A DNA stretch of 64,000 nt from Prevotella sp. UBA2725 (GTDB lineage: Bacteria; Bacteroidota; Bacteroidia; Bacteroidales; Bacteroidaceae), in assembly GCA_002353825.1 (NCBI GenBank), contig DEKJ01000028.1, positions 68,776 to 132,775 on the forward strand, in the 5' to 3' direction. The position numbers were made by a program, and so were the translations under genes. Under the pieces are notes generated by a model that did no database searches, had not been told where the DNA came from, and saw nothing but the letters and a program-made list of their open reading frames with translations. Positions 60,953 through 64,000 of this stretch are shown in pieces; positions within the stretch are counted from its first letter, which is position 1; each line of letters begins with the position of its first letter.

Positions 60953-63486
60953 CACTTTTCTGCTATTGGGAATAGGTAAGCCTTACGGACTGGCAACGGC
61001 TGTACTAGCCACTGGTCGACGACTATATGTGCATCAAGGGCACGGATGACAAGCGAGTGCTTGCCTGCCTTCAGGTCCTTCAATGGCAGCGAACGAAGGG
61101 CCTGACCACGCAACACGTTTTCTTTCCATCGCTCAGAACGGAACGGCTCCTTCAAGGAGAAAACGATTGGTACAGCACCGTCTACACTGACAGAGAAACG
61201 GAGGTCACCATTGTCGTTGGGCTGCGTGGGGATGAGTGCCACAGTCAGCTCACTGTCACTGTCTTTTGCCGTAGTGAACGAATAGGTCAGAGAGCCGCCT
61301 TGAGGCAACGCCACAGCCCTCATGCTATGGCCGAGCATCTCAATGGTCGTTGTACCTTCTGAAGCCTGAGCATAATCGCAGGCATTGTGAGCAATGACGC
61401 CATCGGCCTTCAATGAATGCCCCTTTAGGGTATTAACATTTTCGTCACCTTTGGTCAGCCATTCCTTCACCTCTGCATCCGTCAACAAGGTCGGGAGGTT
61501 GGGCGCACCGAAAACGGGAAGATCGCGCGGGCGCATGCTCATGGAACGCCGCCACTTGCCTCCGGACATCGTGTTGTTATAGTAATCGGTCAAAGAGCGT
61601 ATCTCCTGATAGGCCGACTGGCTCTCGGCACAGGCATGATAGATCTTTGGATTGTTCGCAAACATCTCCTTCAGCGTCGAGCCCGAGGCCCATTGCCGGG
61701 CTTTCTGTGCCCACAGCAGTTTGCGGGCATGGGCGTCAGATGCGAGGACCGGATATTCAATTGCTGCGAAATAAGCATCCTTCAGTCGGGCAGGGATCAT
61801 CTTCCCGACCTCTTTCACCTTAGCAGCGACAGTGGCATAACGGTCGAGGTACCGGTCGAGCTCCCCACCAAAGGCATTCGTGAACTCAGTGTTGCGCTGC
61901 GGACTCAGACCGCGGTCATAGAGCGTCTTGTCAAGCTCCGTCTGGCTCCAACCCATGAACTCGGGATGGCGCTCGCCACAGAGCCGGAAGAATTCCGTCA
62001 TCGCAGGGAAGAGCTGCTCACCGGCCCCCTTACCAAACTGTCGGCAAAGCCATGCCTTATAATGGTCAGCGATGGTACTGCCCTTGACACAATCGATGTT
62101 CCACGCCATGTCGAGGAACAGTTCAAGGTCGTAGCCTGCCACCTTCGGGTCGTGGACATTGGCAATCCACAGTTTCCGGACATTGTGGTCATAGGCCGCC
62201 CGCATTTCGTTATAGATGAGTCCGGGCTGCATCGTCGTGAGCCACAGATAATCGTGGGGACGGCCCCAGTAGCTGAGGTGATAGTAGACACCACCGCCCC
62301 CACTGCGTTTCTGTTCCTCGGCATCACTCAAGCGCGTCATGTATCCATAGTTATCATCACACCACATCAGCGTGACATAGTCGGGCACCTTCAGTCCTTT
62401 CTCATAGATCTGCAGCACCTCTTTATAAGGAATGAAGACCTGCATCTGCTTCGACGGGTCACCGACATATTTGCGCAACAGATCCTGCTGGTCGTTGACG
62501 ACTTGCTGCAAGGCATCGAACTTCTCCTGCATGGTCTTCACGCCTTCCATGGACCCGTCATGGATGCCACGCATGCCAATGGTAAACATATTCCCGCCCT
62601 TGGAGCCTTTCACCTCCTTGAGACGTTCGATCCAATAGTCCTGTACGGCCTGTTTGTTCGTGATATAATTGAACCATCCGCGCTTGGCCACATCCCATTC
62701 GTCAACATTATTGCGCAAGAGTGGCTCACAGTGACTGGATCCCACGACGATGCCACAGCTGTCGGCCATGGCTTTATTACCGGGGACCTTGAAGAACGCC
62801 GTCGTGCCCGTGTGCATGGCCGGCCAGATAGCATTGGCACGGAGCCGGAGCATCAACTGGAAGATCTTCTTGTAGGTCTTCGGTCCGATGGTACCGAACT
62901 TCGACTTTTCAAAAGTGCCGTAGCTCCAAGGACGCAGCGTCCAGTCCTCATCATTGAGGAAGATGCCACGGTATTCGACAGAGGCACCCTGAAGGGTCGT
63001 GAAATGGTCATCGATAGTGAGCCTGTCCTTGTGGGCAGGCACGACATCGCCCCACCAGACCCACGGACTGACGCCCGCCATGCGCGACAGTTCGAGGAGA
63101 CCATAGGCGGCACCGCGGCCGTTACGACCGACAACCATGATCTGTCCGTCATGAACACCGATATAAAAGCCGTCGGTCTTTGTCTTTAAGGCTTCAACGG
63201 GCACGCCCCAGGCGCTCAAACGTTTCGATACAGCCTTTGAAGCTTTGTCCAGCTCTACAACATAAATGTTGGCACCGGATGCTTTATCCGTGCGATTGGC
63301 TGTTTTGCTGGTTACAGCCTTCATGTCGGAAGAGAACATCTGAGCCGCCACCGTGACGACAGGGTCTGCATTCTTCTCAACATAATAAGAAACGGGATGC
63401 ACGCCATCGTACCATACGGCTGCTGAAGCATGCAAGGACGAGCCTAAAGACAAGGCAAGCAAAGCTGAGAAAAGGATTGGTCTCAT
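60952..63486 (-). CDS. GH115 alpha-glucuronidase (secreted)
   Basis: An 844-residue enzyme. The start is set at ATG 63486 (MRPILFSAL), 20 bases behind the -7 box; the longer frame would start upstream of the promoter. The signal peptide ends HASAAVW. GH115 enzymes remove methyl-glucuronic acid from internal xylose units of glucuronoxylan, unlike GH67. Signatures are GRNGRGAAYGLLELSRMAGV, VEYRGIFLNDEDWTLRPWSY, RLRANAIWPAMHTGTTAFFK, FTIGMRGIHDGSM, LMWCDDNYGYMTRLSD and YHLSYWGRPHDYLWLTTMQP. The C-terminal region (about 700-830) is a beta-sandwich with IPTQPNDNGDLRFSVSVDG. The GH67 gene at 4960-6828 would take the ends of the same polymer. Length is normal. Confidence 0.95.
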   Translation of the reverse strand: MRPILFSALLALSLGSSLHASAAVWYDGVHPVSYYVEKNADPVVTVAAQMFSSDMKAVTSKTANRTDKASGANIYVVELDKASKAVSKRLSAWGVPVEALKTKTDGFYIGVHDGQIMVVGRNGRGAAYGLLELSRMAGVSPWVWWGDVVPAHKDRLTIDDHFTTLQGASVEYRGIFLNDEDWTLRPWSYGTFEKSKFGTIGPKTYKKIFQLMLRLRANAIWPAMHTGTTAFFKVPGNKAMADSCGIVVGSSHCEPLLRNNVDEWDVAKRGWFNYITNKQAVQDYWIERLKEVKGSKGGNMFTIGMRGIHDGSMEGVKTMQEKFDALQQVVNDQQDLLRKYVGDPSKQMQVFIPYKEVLQIYEKGLKVPDYVTLMWCDDNYGYMTRLSDAEEQKRSGGGGVYYHLSYWGRPHDYLWLTTMQPGLIYNEMRAAYDHNVRKLWIANVHDPKVAGYDLELFLDMAWNIDCVKGSTIADHYKAWLCRQFGKGAGEQLFPAMTEFFRLCGERHPEFMGWSQTELDKTLYDRGLSPQRNTEFTNAFGGELDRYLDRYATVAAKVKEVGKMIPARLKDAYFAAIEYPVLASDAHARKLLWAQKARQWASGSTLKEMFANNPKIYHACAESQSAYQEIRSLTDYYNNTMSGGKWRRSMSMRPRDLPVFGAPNLPTLLTDAEVKEWLTKGDENVNTLKGHSLKADGVIAHNACDYAQASEGTTTIEMLGHSMRAVALPQGGSLTYSFTTAKDSDSELTVALIPTQPNDNGDLRFSVSVDGAVPIVFSLKEPFRSERWKENVLRGQALRSLPLKDLKAGKHSLVIRALDAHIVVDQWLVQPLPVRKAYLFPIAEK

Positions 63487-63505
63487 TGTAGGTTCTTTTT
63501 TCTTG

Positions 63506-63513
63506 CAAAGGTA
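63506..63513 (-). promoter_or_regulatory. Bacteroidetes -7 box (TACCTTTG)
   Basis: The minus strand reads CCTACCTTTGCAAG, 20 bases before the GH115 ATG. It probably drives GH115 and GH2 together. Confidence 0.65.
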
Positions 63514-63576
63514 GGGGAAAAACTTGATTTTCAACCTCAATATTGTACAAAAGAAAGAAGATTCGTACAAATGGAA

Positions 63577-63656
63577 GGGCGGCACTTGTGGTTGTCCGCA
63601 ACCCGAATGGAAATACTATTACCTAGCGAGTGCGGACGGCCACAAAAGCCGCCCAT
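63577..63656. repeat. GC-rich inverted repeat before GH115
   Basis: GGGCGGC-acttgtgg-TTGTCCGC and GCGGACGGCCACAAAAGCCGCCC form a long interrupted stem around about 30 bases. It lies 22 bases after the stop of the partial gene, so it may end that transcript. Related GGGCGGC hairpins lie after tpiA. Confidence 0.6.
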
Positions 63657-63677
63657 GCATATATAAAAAAGATATAA

Positions 63678-64000
63678 TTACTTCACGATGAACTTCTTAC
63701 CGTTCTGGATGTAGACACCCTTCGGCAGGTTGTTCTTGTTCACGCGCTGACCATTGAGGTTGTACACCGGAGCGTTCGGGTTATTCTTCACTACCTCAGA
63801 CACAGCCTGTTTGATAGCGGTCGGACCGGTCACAGCACTGTAGACCGTCACCTTAGCGATAGCATCAGAGACACGATACAGACTGAACGCCTTATCGCCT
63901 TTGAGCACTGCTGTCACAGGAGCATTGTCGGCTGCAAGATACTCATCAAGAGAAGCAACCACCGGATGGAGCGAAGTGCTGCCATAGTTACTGACAGATT
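63678..64000 (-). CDS. C-terminal end of a secreted protein with sorting-type tail (partial)
   Basis: The frame is open from the window end (64000) to TAA at 63678; a GTG at 63962 is only an internal codon. 107 residues are visible. The last part (PTAIKQAVSEVVKNNPNAPV, YNLNGQRVNKNNLPKGVYIQ, NGKKFIVK) matches the C-terminal sorting-like domain seen in Bacteroidetes surface enzymes and in the cohesin-like protein at 7096-7770. The residues before (VASLDEYLAADNAPVTAVLK) look like the end of a beta-sandwich. The main, probably catalytic, part lies outside the window. Next to GH115 and GH2 a polysaccharide enzyme is likely (inference). Confidence 0.75.
   Translation of the reverse strand, partial: SVSNYGSTSLHPVVASLDEYLAADNAPVTAVLKGDKAFSLYRVSDAIAKVTVYSAVTGPTAIKQAVSEVVKNNPNAPVYNLNGQRVNKNNLPKGVYIQNGKKFIVK

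Noticed and set aside
61636..63189. 517-codon open frame opposite the GH115 gene
   Set aside because: Antisense shadow. The GH115 motifs lie on the minus strand.
1..64000. tRNA or rRNA genes
   Set aside because: No cloverleaf with a TTCRA arm or rRNA signature sequence was recognised in any intergenic region; a covariance-model scan was not possible here.

Overview
The window looks like a chromosomal segment of a Bacteroidales bacterium, most likely a gut- or rumen-type Prevotella (family Prevotellaceae). The reasons are the many TAnnTTTG promoter -7 boxes, Bacteroidetes-style lipoproteins and TonB receptors, a hybrid two-component regulator, and polysaccharide-degrading gene blocks. No tRNA, rRNA, CRISPR array, intact insertion sequence or prophage was seen. 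The genus is inferred from gene content alone.

Layout. 1-2.5 kb: a 22-bp tandem repeat, a decayed DUF6169 gene with its small partner, and a kinase-like gene overlapping a HAD phosphatase gene. 2.6-6.8 kb: glycyl-tRNA synthetase, an FKBP lipoprotein and a GH67 alpha-glucuronidase. 7-12.3 kb: a minus-strand surface block with a cohesin-like protein, a dockerin-bearing protein, OmpA and a large lipoprotein. 12.5-17.4 kb: a TonB-dependent receptor followed by two lipoproteins with OB-fold-like repeats. 17.4-20.2 kb: an AAA ATPase behind repeated palindromes, ribosomal protein L31 type B and a surface DNA/RNA nuclease. 20.3-25 kb: a DMT exporter and nadB-nadA-nadC for de novo NAD synthesis. 25.2-31.2 kb: a PBP4-type peptidase, a membrane-anchored AraC regulator and PutA. 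31.7-37.5 kb: a housekeeping run (DUF1599, DoxX family, tpiA, SPOR protein, folE, exodeoxyribonuclease III).

37.5-57 kb is a rhamnogalacturonan-I (pectin) locus. A minus-strand operon encodes a PL11 lyase, two CE12 acetylesterase proteins (one a tandem duplication), a GH105-GH106 fusion and a GH28 enzyme. It is transcribed away from a hybrid sensor regulator of 1,419 residues. A second, very large PL11 protein carries an autotransporter-like repeat passenger and a sorting tail. Together these enzymes could cut the backbone, remove acetyl groups and finish unsaturated and rhamnosyl ends. No SusC/SusD pair lies in the locus. 57.2-58.5 kb holds a REP-associated (HUH) transposase-like gene followed directly by a REP-like inverted repeat. 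58.5-64 kb holds a GH2 enzyme and a GH115 alpha-glucuronidase, plus the tail of a further secreted protein cut by the window end.

The most interesting signals are: a possible surface nucleic-acid scavenging set (12.5-20.2 kb); the RAYT gene with its adjacent REP-like doublet; the palindrome array before the AAA ATPase; a hairpin element shared by nadC and folE whose stems differ but stay paired; the PL11-passenger fusion; and a signal peptide apparently built from an intergenic microrepeat.
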